Part shown: in pieces, positions 9,138 to 17,957 of the stretch
How positions within the stretch are numbered: the stretch's first letter is position 1
How the letters are laid out: each line of letters opens with the position of its first letter
Source: Roseibium algicola
GTDB lineage: Bacteria > Pseudomonadota > Alphaproteobacteria > Rhizobiales > Stappiaceae
Length of the DNA stretch: 64,000 nucleotides
Direction: 5' to 3'
Assembly (NCBI RefSeq): GCF_001999245.1
Contig: NZ_CP019630.1
Location: 5,113,001 to 5,177,000 of the forward strand
Notes under the pieces: model-generated
What the model was told of the DNA's origin: nothing
What the model saw: only the letters and a program-made list of their open reading frames with translations
Databases searched by the model: none
Made by a program: the position numbers and the translations under genes

Positions 9138-9230
9138 CGCCGCAGATGAAATGGGCAGCTTTCCATCTGCGGCGCAGCGGAACAATCCGCTGAAGTGAAG
9201 CCGTCTTTGCGTTGCTGCCGTGCAGCAGCG
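9138..9230. repeat. Three consecutive hairpins between sufE and the DUF5330 gene
   Basis: Three adjacent inverted repeats. The first is a perfect 11-bp stem, CGCCGCAGATG (9138-9148) with CATCTGCGGCG (9164-9174). The second is a perfect 7-bp stem, CAGCGGA/TCCGCTG (9175-9192), with an ACAA loop. The third is a 9-bp stem with one G-T pair (9210-9230). On the minus strand the first is followed by TATCTTTATTC, so it could end DUF5330 transcription; the others remain unexplained. Confidence 0.7.
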
Positions 9231-9298
9231 CTCCAGCGGGGGCGCAATCGGCCGTTTTCAGATCCAGGAGGTCGTAGGATCTTGAACGACCAGTGTGC

Positions 9299-9781
9299 TC
9301 AGGTCTTTTGGCCTGAGCGTGGTTTGGGCCGTGGCACCGGCCCAAGCACTGCCTCTTTGGAAGAGACGTTATCAAAGACCGGCTGCCAGGATGGTGTGCC
9401 GGCGAAAACCTGAGGTTCCTGGCCTGAAGGCTGGGCGGACGTCGTGCCAGCAGTCTGTACGGGCGTCGAGCCGGTTACCAGCTGTTCGCTTCCCGATTTC
9501 TCGGCAATCTGCGTGTCGAGAAACTCATAGACAATCCGAGCGCCGTCGCGTGCGCGGCTGCCGATTGCCGTCAGTGCGTCGCCTCCCGTTTCGCAGGCCT
9601 GCGGATTACGTCCGCAAAAGCCGCCGATGTCCGACATCGTTGCCTGTGCCGCCAGGAAGGCCGACACCGGATCGATGTTTTCCGTCGAAGTGTCTTCCTG
9701 ATCTGACCCGAGGGGAATCAGGACGAGCACCAAGGTGAGCCAAAAGGCCGTCCTCAAGAGAAAGAACATATCGCTACCCAT
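9299..9781 (-). CDS. DUF5330 domain-containing protein
   Basis: A small secreted or membrane-anchored protein (160 residues from the ATG at 9781) of the alphaproteobacterial DUF5330 family; function unknown. MFFLLRTAFWLTLVLVLIPLG is an N-terminal hydrophobic helix acting as signal anchor. The middle segment SDIGGFCGRNPQACETGG holds two cysteines typical of the family. The tail is Ser/Thr/Pro/Gln-rich and low complexity, ending PVPRPKPRSGQKT, a motif style also seen in the peptidoglycan-binding protein nearby. An in-frame ORF extends 33 codons upstream; the ATG at 9781 or 9769 next to the hydrophobic helix is more likely. Confidence 0.75.
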   Translation of the reverse strand: MGSDMFFLLRTAFWLTLVLVLIPLGSDQEDTSTENIDPVSAFLAAQATMSDIGGFCGRNPQACETGGDALTAIGSRARDGARIVYEFLDTQIAEKSGSEQLVTGSTPVQTAGTTSAQPSGQEPQVFAGTPSWQPVFDNVSSKEAVLGPVPRPKPRSGQKT

Positions 9782-10114
9782 AGTCTGTTCTGTCTTGCGT
9801 GCCTTTGTGCCGTTGGCACGCTTGTTATGAGGGCACATTACCAGCGACATGAGAATCCCCGGTTGAGCGGGAAAAGTCAATTTTCATAAAATAAATCAGG
9901 TATTTAAATCGTATTTTCTGAAATATTGATTCAAATTTTAGCTAATTCCGGTCAAGATATTGAGGCCAATGGGTTTTTCGGAAAAAAACGCAATTTGGAT
10001 TCATCCTTTATCGTTCCTTAAGTGCTGCAACAGACAATGGCCGTACAAAAGGTGCGAGCGGATGTTTCCGCGATTGTTGTGTGGTAGAGTAGATTGCGTA
10101 ACCTTCTGAAAAAC
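9782..10114. other. AT-rich divergent promoter region
   Basis: 333 bases between the DUF5330 gene and the kinase-like gene. A small hairpin GTGCC-GTT-GGCAC lies near 9807-9819. From about 9875 to 10020 the sequence is strongly AT-rich, unlike the neighbours, and probably holds divergent promoters. No gene is seen. Confidence 0.4.
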
Positions 10115-11848
10115 ATGCAAAATATCTGGGGGCATTGGGTGGCTCGCGTGGATGGAATGATTCATCCCGAAGCTGCTTCCGATCCTTTTCTTGCACCGTT
10201 GCATCGTTCGTTTCTGCTCAGCTGTTTCGTCAGCGGCGCTGCGGCTCTGGTGGTACTGCCACTGCATCTGGCGCTGGCCGGACCGCCTCAGGCAGCCACT
10301 CTTCTCGCGCTCGCCTGGATGCTGAGCCAATGGCCTCTGGCACTTTATCTGTCCCAGTCAGGGGCGCTGTCCAAGGCTGCCGGTCTTTCTGCTTCCCTGT
10401 TCGCGGTGTTTGTTGCCGGCGTCTGCGCGGTTACCGGCGGTGCGCTGTCCTTTGCACTGGCTTGGTTGCTGGTGCCGCCGATGGAGGCTGCGCTCGCAGC
10501 AAGCCGGCGGACGGCACTCGCCGTGACGGGGCTTTGCGGTGCCCTGGTCCTTGCCCTGATGTTTGTTCCGCTGCCTGTCCTTCCGGCTTCCGGATTTCCA
10601 GGGCTGGCGACGCCGTTTGCGACGCTGGCGGCTCTGCTTTATGTCGGTTTGCTGTCGCTACGCATCGCGCTTGACCGGTCTCTTGCGCAAAAAGTTGTGA
10701 GGGCAACGGAGGAAAGACGCCTCCAGATCAGTCAGAGTGTCTCCGACATCTATTGTGAACTCGGGCCTGACGGTGGCCTCAAGGTCATTGGTGGCCCGGT
10801 GAAGGATGTGCTCGGGCACCTGCCGGTCGAAAGCGGGGAGGACTGGCTGTTTCCGCGCCTTCACGTTGCAGACCGGCCGCTTTATCTGACCTGTCTTTCC
10901 GAAGCCCGTTTGAGTGGCGCCACAAGAACCTTCGAGGCACGTTTGAGGGTTGGCGCAAATCGTCCGGGAGAAGCAGGGCAGGCCGACTACCGGCGTCTGG
11001 CAGTGCAACTGCGTGCCGGCCGGCAGAACAGCCCGTCTTCTGCAAACGGTGCGGCACTTCTGCTGACGCTTCGTCCTCTTGAACCCATCGAGCCGTCGGC
11101 AGGCAAGGCCGCGGGATCCGCCACAGACGGAAGCGCACGCGCGGACCGTATTTCGCGGGACATGCTTGAAACGGCGGGCGTTGAAGCTTCGCAGGCGCTG
11201 TCGGACATTCTGGCGCAATCCGAACGTCTCGAGCGCCTGGGGCGTGATACCTCCGATCCTGTGCTCAAGTTGGCGGTACAGTCCCTGCGGCAAACCGGCG
11301 AACGGGGTCTGGCCTCGCTCACTGCGGCTCTGGATCTGGTTCCGGCCGACAGATCTCCCGGCGAACCGGAGATTACCGGTGTTGATGTCGAAGCCTGTCT
11401 CGTTCAATGCATGGACATGGTCGCAAGGGTGGCCGTGCGTCGCGGTGTTGCTCTGGAAATGGAACCCGGCCAGGACAGTCCGCTGGTTGCTGCCGACAGA
11501 AAATTGCTGCGGCAGGCGCTGTGTTTCCTGCTGGTGGATATGGTGGAAACTTCCGAGGCTGGCGCCGTGGTGAGCGTTGGTGTCGATCTCGGTACAGGCT
11601 ACACTGACTATGTGTTTTCGGTGAAGAACCGCCAGTCCAGCCTTTGCTGGAGCGCCGAGGCTGCGGCAACCGTACTGGGCGTTTCCAGGGCCCTTTTGGA
11701 GCGCATGGGCGGCAGCCTGACTGTTCAGACCATTCTGGGGCAGGGGGAAAGCGTGACTGTGACCCTGCCGCTTCGGACGCAAGCGCAGCAGAGCGCCGGC
11801 CGGACCGGCGAGGTGCTCCGTGTCGAGCAATTGGCAAGATCGGCATAG
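10115..11848 (+). CDS. Membrane sensor protein with degenerate histidine-kinase domain
   Basis: A roughly 577-residue protein. Five to six hydrophobic helices fill residues about 30-195, followed by a PAS-like region (about 205-300), a helical linker and a C-terminal domain ending ALLERMGGSLTVQTILGQGESVTVTLPL, the G2 box and final strand of a histidine-kinase ATPase. No H-box of the HELRTPL type is visible in the dimerisation helices (around EASQALSDILAQSERLERL), and the N-box position reads LLRQALCFLLVDMVETSEAG, lacking the Mg-binding Asn. It may be a pseudokinase. Start uncertain: TTG at 10094 or ATG at 10115 or 10157, none with a strong Shine-Dalgarno. Confidence 0.75.
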   Translation: MQNIWGHWVARVDGMIHPEAASDPFLAPLHRSFLLSCFVSGAAALVVLPLHLALAGPPQAATLLALAWMLSQWPLALYLSQSGALSKAAGLSASLFAVFVAGVCAVTGGALSFALAWLLVPPMEAALAASRRTALAVTGLCGALVLALMFVPLPVLPASGFPGLATPFATLAALLYVGLLSLRIALDRSLAQKVVRATEERRLQISQSVSDIYCELGPDGGLKVIGGPVKDVLGHLPVESGEDWLFPRLHVADRPLYLTCLSEARLSGATRTFEARLRVGANRPGEAGQADYRRLAVQLRAGRQNSPSSANGAALLLTLRPLEPIEPSAGKAAGSATDGSARADRISRDMLETAGVEASQALSDILAQSERLERLGRDTSDPVLKLAVQSLRQTGERGLASLTAALDLVPADRSPGEPEITGVDVEACLVQCMDMVARVAVRRGVALEMEPGQDSPLVAADRKLLRQALCFLLVDMVETSEAGAVVSVGVDLGTGYTDYVFSVKNRQSSLCWSAEAAATVLGVSRALLERMGGSLTVQTILGQGESVTVTLPLRTQAQQSAGRTGEVLRVEQLARSA

Positions 11849-11853
11849 GCGCA

Positions 11854-12645
11854 ATGGCAAGAGCAAAGAAAACGACAAAGCAGACCAAGGCGCAGCAAGC
11901 AAAGTCGTCGGAATCCCTGATGGCGAAGGCCGGTCATATGGCGCTCGACAATCCTGTCGCAGCGGGTGGTACTGTGGTGATGGGGCTGACGGCATGCCTG
12001 ATCGTGGCCAATGCGGTCGGCTTGCAGCCTGGCCGGCATCCGGCGCCGCTGTTCACGACACGAGATCGACCGGATACCATGCAGCTGCCGGAACCGGATG
12101 GCAGAAGTCCCGGGCTTCAGGTGCAGGAGATCTCCACCCTTGTGCTCGACCTGCAGATCTCCCTGCGCAAGATCGGCCTGTACGAAGGGCCTCTGGACGG
12201 ACTGAACGGCCCGGCGACCGAGCGTGCCATCCGTGGTTTTGAACGTCACGCCGGACAGATCGAGACCGGAGAGGCAACGGAAGCGCTGCTTGCTCTGGTG
12301 TTGATGCAGGGAGAAAGCCCCGTAACGTCCGTGAATGGTCCCGTGCCTCGTCCGAAGCCCGGGTTCTCGGGTACGACAAGACAAGACGGGGCTGAAGTCC
12401 TTGATGCAGGTGCCGACGACGGTGCCGATGCCGGTGTAGAGTCCGATCCGAAGTTGATGAAGATCCAACAGGCATTGTCCGAACTCGGCTACGGTCCGCT
12501 GAAGGCGGACGGCGTGATGGGAGCCAATACCACCGCTGCCATCCGGCGGTTCGAATTTGACAGGGGCCTGCCGTTGACGGGCGAACCCGGCACCAAGGTC
12601 ATCGAGCGCCTGGAAATGGTCAGTGGCCGGTCGCTGTCCGGCTAG
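11854..12645 (+). CDS. Peptidoglycan-binding protein, two PG_binding_1 domains, single membrane anchor
   Basis: A 263-residue protein with a basic, Lys-rich cytosolic N-terminus (1-25), one membrane helix (about 35-56) and two peptidoglycan-binding domains of the PG_binding_1 type, at about 92-150 (LRKIGLYEGPLDGLNGPATE) and 200-258 (LSELGYGPLKADGVMGANTT). The linker is acidic and contains PVPRPKPG. It begins 5 bases after the kinase-like gene, so the two are probably co-transcribed and may form an envelope-sensing pair; that pairing is inference. An in-frame extension to 11644 lies inside the upstream gene and is rejected. Confidence 0.85.
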   Translation: MARAKKTTKQTKAQQAKSSESLMAKAGHMALDNPVAAGGTVVMGLTACLIVANAVGLQPGRHPAPLFTTRDRPDTMQLPEPDGRSPGLQVQEISTLVLDLQISLRKIGLYEGPLDGLNGPATERAIRGFERHAGQIETGEATEALLALVLMQGESPVTSVNGPVPRPKPGFSGTTRQDGAEVLDAGADDGADAGVESDPKLMKIQQALSELGYGPLKADGVMGANTTAAIRRFEFDRGLPLTGEPGTKVIERLEMVSGRSLSG

Positions 12646-12746
12646 ATTGCCGGACGGCGAGTTGCCGCGTAAGCGCAACTGTCGTAGAGCAGGGCCTTCC
12701 TTCTCCATCTTCGGGAGTGCCGGCGGGTTCGGCAGAGGCGGTCAGC

Positions 12747-13118
12747 ATGCGGGTTACATCTGAGTTTTTCGTCAGTGCACTGGTCCGACGCGTATTCGGC
12801 GAGGGCGGCTTTGCAGCTGTTTCCAGGAAAGGGGCTCCCGAAGCCGGTGCGGTCTTTATCTGTGTGGACCGTCTTGACGGTAGCTTCGACTTCTATGGCC
12901 CGGCGCCGCAAGCCATGTTCAGCAGTCTGCCGCAGGGGCGCTTGTTCGAAAGTGTCTTCGAACGGGCGGACAGGGAAACGATAGACGCGCGGCTGGCAAG
13001 CGAAGCGCGAATGGATCCGGACTATTGGCTGGTGGACATCGAAGCACGCGACGGCAGGATTGACCTGCCATTGGTGCAGGATGAGCCGAAGCCCGACACA
13101 AACCTCTTCCGCTTTTAG
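12747..13118 (+). CDS. DUF1491 family protein
   Basis: A 123-residue soluble protein of the alphaproteobacterial DUF1491 family, function unknown. It shows the family pattern: MRVTSEFFVSALVRRVFGEG at the N-terminus, GAVFICVDRLDG, and a C-terminal WLVDIEARDG. It follows the peptidoglycan-binding protein by about 100 bases on the same strand. A GTG 30 bases upstream is in frame, but the family normally starts at this ATG. Confidence 0.85.
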   Translation: MRVTSEFFVSALVRRVFGEGGFAAVSRKGAPEAGAVFICVDRLDGSFDFYGPAPQAMFSSLPQGRLFESVFERADRETIDARLASEARMDPDYWLVDIEARDGRIDLPLVQDEPKPDTNLFRF

Positions 13119-13176
13119 TGCAGATTTAAATATGGGCGTTCAGCCCTCCCGCAACACAGTGCTTGAGCGGGTGTTC

Positions 13177-14334
13177 TCAGGAACGGTTCGACTTGCGAGT
13201 GGTTTCGGCTTGAACGAAACCAAACTTCTGTCCGTCCGTTGTCGCCGCATCGCGGCGCGAACCATCCTGATATTGCGAGTCAAGCTGTGCAGATACGGGC
13301 TGAGTGACCTGGTCATGCAGGATCCACTGGCCGACCAGCACCTCGGCAGCGCCCTGGCTAAGCGTGCGATGGAGGCGCAGCAGGCCGCGCAGTCTTTCCA
13401 GTGACAGGTTTTCACCCAGCATGCGGATCATCACGGTCGTGACTTCGGACGCCGACATACCAAGCGCTTTCAACGCAACGGTCAGACCTTCGGCCTGATC
13501 GTCATGCATCAGCAGATCGCAAGTGGTCTGTGGCAGTCCGAGCCCCTGGCCCAGGAGATCCGCAAAACGGGACCGCTGCTGGAAAAGGGCTTCGCTCACC
13601 AGTGCGTCCCGCAATTTGAGGCGCGCGGTGTCCGTGCGTCTGTCGGTTGCGGAACCAGGGGTTTGTGCCTGTTTGACCAGGCTGGTCATCTCCGCCGCGG
13701 CGATCGCTTTCGATTTGAGCGGAGCTGGTAAATGCAGGAATTGTCCCATAAGTCCATCCGGGTTTAATGCGTCCTGACCTGCCAATTCTAAACCAAGAGT
13801 GGCAACGATGTCACTACGACAACTGAGTTTTGCCTGATGAGCTTGTGTCAGGGTGACGTCTTCCCGGTCGAGAAGGATACGGATTACAGGGGCTCCGGCG
13901 TGTTCGCACAATGTCGTGATCACCGATTCGCGCAAGGATGGCCGGTTGGCGACCGCTTTGCGGAGGGAATCCGGACCAGCCTCCGCAACCTTCAAAAGGA
14001 GATCCACAGAAAGCCTCGGACTGTAACGAAGGGCCGGATAGGCCGTCAGTTCGTCTTCGTCGGATGCGAGCTGCGTCAGGAGGTCGTCGGGAATTTCCGG
14101 ATGCGCAGCCAGCAGATTTGCGATCCGGCGCCTGTCCGGCAGTGAGGTTTTAGGCAGGAAGTTTGACGCCAATTCCAGAAAAATACGTTTTTCTTCAACA
14201 TCATGCCGAGTGCGTCCGGCAAACAGCTCACTTGCGGCCAGAAGGACACCACGATCATCGCCCTTTGTGGACGCGGATTTGTCCGGAGAAGCGGAATTCG
14301 GCAACGACTGACTGAAATGTTGGGTTTGGCGCAT
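13177..14334 (-). CDS. DUF2336 domain-containing protein
   Basis: A 385-residue, mostly helical soluble protein of the DUF2336 family, common in Alphaproteobacteria and without an assigned activity. Residues 30-240 contain repeat-like helix pairs (FLPKTSLPDRRRIANLLAAH, LLLKVAEAGPDSLRKAVANR) that look HEAT-like. The C-terminal part (AEGLTVALKALGMSASEVTT) is the conserved DUF2336 core. The tail from residue 350 is low complexity. It converges with the DUF1491 gene, 58 bases apart. Confidence 0.8.
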   Translation of the reverse strand: MRQTQHFSQSLPNSASPDKSASTKGDDRGVLLAASELFAGRTRHDVEEKRIFLELASNFLPKTSLPDRRRIANLLAAHPEIPDDLLTQLASDEDELTAYPALRYSPRLSVDLLLKVAEAGPDSLRKAVANRPSLRESVITTLCEHAGAPVIRILLDREDVTLTQAHQAKLSCRSDIVATLGLELAGQDALNPDGLMGQFLHLPAPLKSKAIAAAEMTSLVKQAQTPGSATDRRTDTARLKLRDALVSEALFQQRSRFADLLGQGLGLPQTTCDLLMHDDQAEGLTVALKALGMSASEVTTVMIRMLGENLSLERLRGLLRLHRTLSQGAAEVLVGQWILHDQVTQPVSAQLDSQYQDGSRRDAATTDGQKFGFVQAETTRKSNRS

Positions 14335-14526
14335 GACACCCGTCTACAAAATACGAAAGACCGGACCACCGGAGGAACTTGCTTCGTTCAAATTGCAGGA
14401 AAAGCGTTAGCATGCTGTTAACCCTGACAGCTTCTTAATGAAGAGCAGGAAGTAATGCGTCGCCCGTTTGACCGTTCCCCGCCGGTAATACGCCGTCAGG
14501 GGAGATCGGAACCGAAGGAGGAGACG

Positions 14527-14736
14527 ATGGGCACCTTGTTGGACTTTACATCAGCTCAACGCCCCGCAGCACGTGTGGGCTATCGTTCCAATCAGCGCCG
14601 TATGGCAAGCCGAGAGACCTTTGGAGAAGTTATCCTCTTCCCAGGTGTCCGGTACGAGCGCCATGACCTTGATCTTGCCGCACGAATCGCGACCATCGGA
14701 AAAGCGGCCGGACCTGCTGGCTCCGACAAGGACTGA
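14527..14736 (+). CDS. Small conserved hypothetical protein
   Basis: A 69-residue protein with no membrane segment. It is supported by a strong Shine-Dalgarno (AAGGAGGAG, 14514-14522) placed just before the ATG at 14527, rather than by the longer frame starting at 14455. Its centre EVILFPGVRYERHD resembles short hypothetical proteins of Hyphomicrobiales that carry a similar FPGVRYER element; function unknown. It precedes the lipoprotein gene by 62 bases and may be co-transcribed with it. Confidence 0.65.
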   Translation: MGTLLDFTSAQRPAARVGYRSNQRRMASRETFGEVILFPGVRYERHDLDLAARIATIGKAAGPAGSDKD

Positions 14737-14798
14737 CGGTCCAAGCCTCTCCAGCCGCGCAGGAGAAGTTTCTTTTTAGCGGCCTGGAGAAGCGCCCG

Positions 14799-15662
14799 AT
14801 GGGCAAAGGCAAAGCGGAACAATCCGCAACCGCATCCCTCGCGGAGAGCGGTCGCAAATCAGGGCAGGGCGCCATTGCCGTCGCTGCCGTGCTGATTGCC
14901 GTCAGCCTTGCTGCCTGTACGCGCCCGACAGGGGATTTTGATCGTGCCAGGCCATCCGTCATTCATGACAGGGTGATGCCGGCGGCGGGCGACGAAGCAG
15001 CGCGCCTGCGCGGTGATCCGGTTTCCAAGTTCAACTACACGAACGACGAAAAGCTGATGCGCAACCGCGGCTGGACGCTGATCCGTCCGCCATGGACCAA
15101 GGACTGGATCGGCGGGACCATGGTTGAGCTGTCGCGAACACGCGTTCTTCCGGAAGTTGAAGGGCGTGTACCGCCTGATCTCTATCTGATCTATCTGCGC
15201 TCAGACAAATTCCAGTCTTCCGATGCCCGCTACGACAAGATTGCCGCTGACGCATCCGGCGATGCGGAGCTGGTGATGCCTTTCTGCGAAGTGGCCTTGC
15301 GTGTGAAGGCCGCGGATGACGAGCGGCTGCGAGTTCTGCAGAACAAGCCGGTGAAGTCCGAGGAAACCTATGAAGGCGCGAAGGCGCGCGTCTGGGAAAA
15401 CCGGGTGATGATCAAATGGGTCGGTCAGGCACTGCGGTATCGGATCATCGCCTACAAGAAGGCGCTCGACGGACTGGAGATCGAAACGCCGACCCGCGAT
15501 CGCGTCTGGAAGGTCAATAACGCCATTCGGGAACTGGAAGGCCAGGTTCGCATTGCCGAAGCCGGTTGCGATCCGGACAAGCGTTATGGGGACGACAAGC
15601 CTGTTCGCAGGTCCCGGATCTATACCGGGTGGGGAACTGAACGCGCTCCGGTCGTGAAATAG
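14799..15662 (+). CDS. Putative lipoprotein, conserved hypothetical
   Basis: A 287-residue protein with an N-terminal hydrophobic segment (residues 24-39) ending in a lipobox, VSLAAC, with C40 as the predicted lipidated cysteine. The 22-residue polar leader before the hydrophobic part is longer than usual for a type II signal peptide. The mature part is rich in charged residues, with a long helical stretch near 190-250 (KKALDGLEIETPTRDRVWKV). I do not recognise the family. GGAGAAG precedes the ATG. Confidence 0.65.
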   Translation: MGKGKAEQSATASLAESGRKSGQGAIAVAAVLIAVSLAACTRPTGDFDRARPSVIHDRVMPAAGDEAARLRGDPVSKFNYTNDEKLMRNRGWTLIRPPWTKDWIGGTMVELSRTRVLPEVEGRVPPDLYLIYLRSDKFQSSDARYDKIAADASGDAELVMPFCEVALRVKAADDERLRVLQNKPVKSEETYEGAKARVWENRVMIKWVGQALRYRIIAYKKALDGLEIETPTRDRVWKVNNAIRELEGQVRIAEAGCDPDKRYGDDKPVRRSRIYTGWGTERAPVVK

Positions 15663-16211
15663 CCCGCTTCCGAATTTCAGGCCTGAATTCTGACATCTTA
15701 ATGAGTGCTATATTCTGCCCACGTCAGATCTACTGATGCGCGAAGACGTTTTCGGCTGTAGAGGCGGTACTGCTTTTCCACAGGCTGGAGGCGCGGTCGT
15801 TCAAGGTCTGAAAAAACATCTTTGAGACGACTTCTGCACGGGTTCTTTTACAAGATGCCGATGAGAATTTATTTCGTAAGCTAAGCGTATTCAAAATTTT
15901 TAAACGATACCGCTCAGCGTTATTTTTTTACGAAACCACAACAGCCAAAATCTCGTTTTACTTGATCTGCTTCACTTTTTGTCAAATTGACTTGCCTTTA
16001 GGGCATGCGCGCATAAGTTTTGTTTATTGCAATGCAAAAAAATGTGAACACTGAAAAAAGAGACGTGATCACAAGCTCTTAGCCTAATTTTGGTCGTTTT
16101 TCCGGCAAAAGGATGTCTTTGAAGGGGTTTTGTGGCTTGCCGTTCTTCAGGCGTCGAACTAAACCGTTTAGTTTACAGGGGAGTCACTCCCGGGAACCTG
16201 AAGGTGGTCGA
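15663..16211. other. Long AT-rich intergenic region before the sulfotransferase gene
   Basis: 549 bases without a convincing gene. A near-palindrome (15671-15690, arms GAATT/AATTC around CAGGCCTG) right after the lipoprotein stop may serve as a transcript end. From about 15840 to 16110 the DNA is very AT-rich. A possible promoter is TTGACT (15987-15992), 18 bases, then GCATAA (16011-16016). A reading frame runs upstream of the sulfotransferase ATG from 16113 but lacks a ribosome site. Confidence 0.4.
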
Positions 16212-17894
16212 ATGAGTCCGAACATCACGCTTCTCGTCAAAGAAGCGCTCTCCCATCAACATGCCGGACGCATTGGAATCGCGCTCAGCATGTTTGAGGA
16301 GATACTGAAGCTCGACCCCAAGAACCCACAGGCAAATTTTTCGCTGGGCATTGCTGCTTACCAGAACGGTGACGTGGGGCTTGCTATCGAGATGCTGCGG
16401 AAGGCTGAGCGCAAGGCCGGCAAGCACCCGCAGGTGCATCAGTTGCTCGGTCTGGCCCTCATGAACGCTGGCGATCTGGCCGGCGCGCTGAAATCGCTGA
16501 AGAAAGCCGTGGCCCTTGCGCCTAAAGCCGCTGATTTCCACGCCCATCTTGGTGACTTGTACACGCTCAAGCGTCAGCCGGTGCTGGCACGACAGAGCTT
16601 TCAGCGTGCATTGGCGATCGATCCGGAAAATGGTTATGCTCTTGTCGGCATGGGCCAGCTCGATATCACTGTCGGCCAGATCGACGAGGCTGTCGCCTGG
16701 TTCGAAAAAGCCATCGCATTGGGCAAGGAACTGCCCTCGGCCCTTCACTGCCTGACGATGGCACGCACCTACAGGGAAGAACCGGCTGAACTTGCCAAGA
16801 TCGATGACCTGTTGAAACAGGCAAGCGCATTGCCTGCGCCGGAACACGCTCACCTGCATTGGGCGGCCGGCAAGATCCACTACGACCTGGGAGACACCGC
16901 GCGTGCTGCGCAGCACTACCGCTCCGCCCGCCGGTTGCGCTACCAGTCGTTCGATCAGCAAGCCCATGAAGAGCGCATCGCCTTCATGAAGGAAGTTTTC
17001 AACGAGGCATTTTTCGCCGAACGGACGGAATTTGAGGATCCCTCGGAGCGGCCGGTTTTCATTTTCGGCATGCCGCGTTCAGGCACGACCCTGGCCGAGC
17101 AGATCGTGAGCCGGCATTCGCGCATCGCCAGCGGTGCGGAAATTCCGTATTTCCGCTTGCTGCAGCAGGACCTGGGTTTGCGGGGGGCGCCAAGTGCTGC
17201 CCTGGAAAACCGGTTGAAGAGCCTCGGGCCGCGTGAGTTCAAGCAGTTTGCACGGCAGTACCTTGCGGAACTGAGCGCAATCGATCGGCGGGCAGACCGT
17301 GTCACCGACAAGATGCCGCATAATTTCGAAGTGCTCTGGCTTATGAGCCTTCTGTTTCCGAAAGCGGCTTTCATCCATTGCGTTCGCTGTCCTGCGGACA
17401 CATGCGTTTCGCTTCTGTCGCATTCGCTTTCGCCCGCGCATAACTACGCCATGACGCAGAAGTCACTGGGCAGCTATTTCGTCGCCTACGACGGTCTGAT
17501 GAAACATTGGGAAAAGGTCCTGCCGGTTCGCATCCACACGCTTTCCTACGAAGACCTGGTTCATAACCAGGAAAAGGAAAGCAAGGCGCTACTGGCGTGC
17601 ACAGGCATGGACTGGGAAGAGCAATGCCTGGAGTTCTATAACGGCGACAGTCCCGTGACGACGTTCTCCAATCTCCAGGTGCGGAAGCCGATGTTCAGAT
17701 CATCGATCGGTCGGTGGAAGCGTCACAAGGATCTTCTGGGAGACCTGTTCGAGTCGCTCGGTCCGCTGTCACCGCTCAATGAGGCTGCACCGGTCGGCAA
17801 TAGTTCCAGCTACGGTCAGCAACAGACGCTTGCAACCGGTATGCCCGACAACGATATTTCTCACCTGCGGAACGCGGTTTCTCCGATATCGTGA
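16212..17894 (+). CDS. TPR-containing sulfotransferase family protein
   Basis: A 560-residue soluble protein. Residues 1-250 hold about six tetratricopeptide repeats (ILKLDPKNPQANFSLGIAAY, ALAIDPENGYALVGMGQL). The C-terminal half is a sulfotransferase domain with the PAPS-binding loop PVFIFGMPRSGTTLAEQI at 281-298 and RVTDKMPHNFEVLWLM further on. By family it transfers sulfate from PAPS to an unknown acceptor (protein, glycan or lipid). AAGGTGG precedes the ATG at 16212. It is a single-gene unit behind a long AT-rich leader. Confidence 0.88.
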   Translation: MSPNITLLVKEALSHQHAGRIGIALSMFEEILKLDPKNPQANFSLGIAAYQNGDVGLAIEMLRKAERKAGKHPQVHQLLGLALMNAGDLAGALKSLKKAVALAPKAADFHAHLGDLYTLKRQPVLARQSFQRALAIDPENGYALVGMGQLDITVGQIDEAVAWFEKAIALGKELPSALHCLTMARTYREEPAELAKIDDLLKQASALPAPEHAHLHWAAGKIHYDLGDTARAAQHYRSARRLRYQSFDQQAHEERIAFMKEVFNEAFFAERTEFEDPSERPVFIFGMPRSGTTLAEQIVSRHSRIASGAEIPYFRLLQQDLGLRGAPSAALENRLKSLGPREFKQFARQYLAELSAIDRRADRVTDKMPHNFEVLWLMSLLFPKAAFIHCVRCPADTCVSLLSHSLSPAHNYAMTQKSLGSYFVAYDGLMKHWEKVLPVRIHTLSYEDLVHNQEKESKALLACTGMDWEEQCLEFYNGDSPVTTFSNLQVRKPMFRSSIGRWKRHKDLLGDLFESLGPLSPLNEAAPVGNSSSYGQQQTLATGMPDNDISHLRNAVSPIS

Positions 17895-17907
17895 CCAGTT
17901 GCGGCGT

Positions 17908-17941
17908 CGGGGCGTGACAGCGTCCCGGCCTGACCGTTTTT
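17908..17941 (+). terminator. Possible terminator after the sulfotransferase gene
   Basis: A 7-bp stem with one G-U pair, CGGGGCG (17908-17914) with CGTCCCG (17921-17927), is followed after nine bases by TTTTT (17937-17941). The spacing of the T tract is longer than ideal, so this is tentative. Confidence 0.35.
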
Positions 17942-17957
17942 CATGATTGCAAGTAGC

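Noticed and set aside
10658-11995. Minus-strand open frame opposite the kinase-like gene
   Set aside because: It spans two plus-strand genes and has no ribosome site or recognisable domain.
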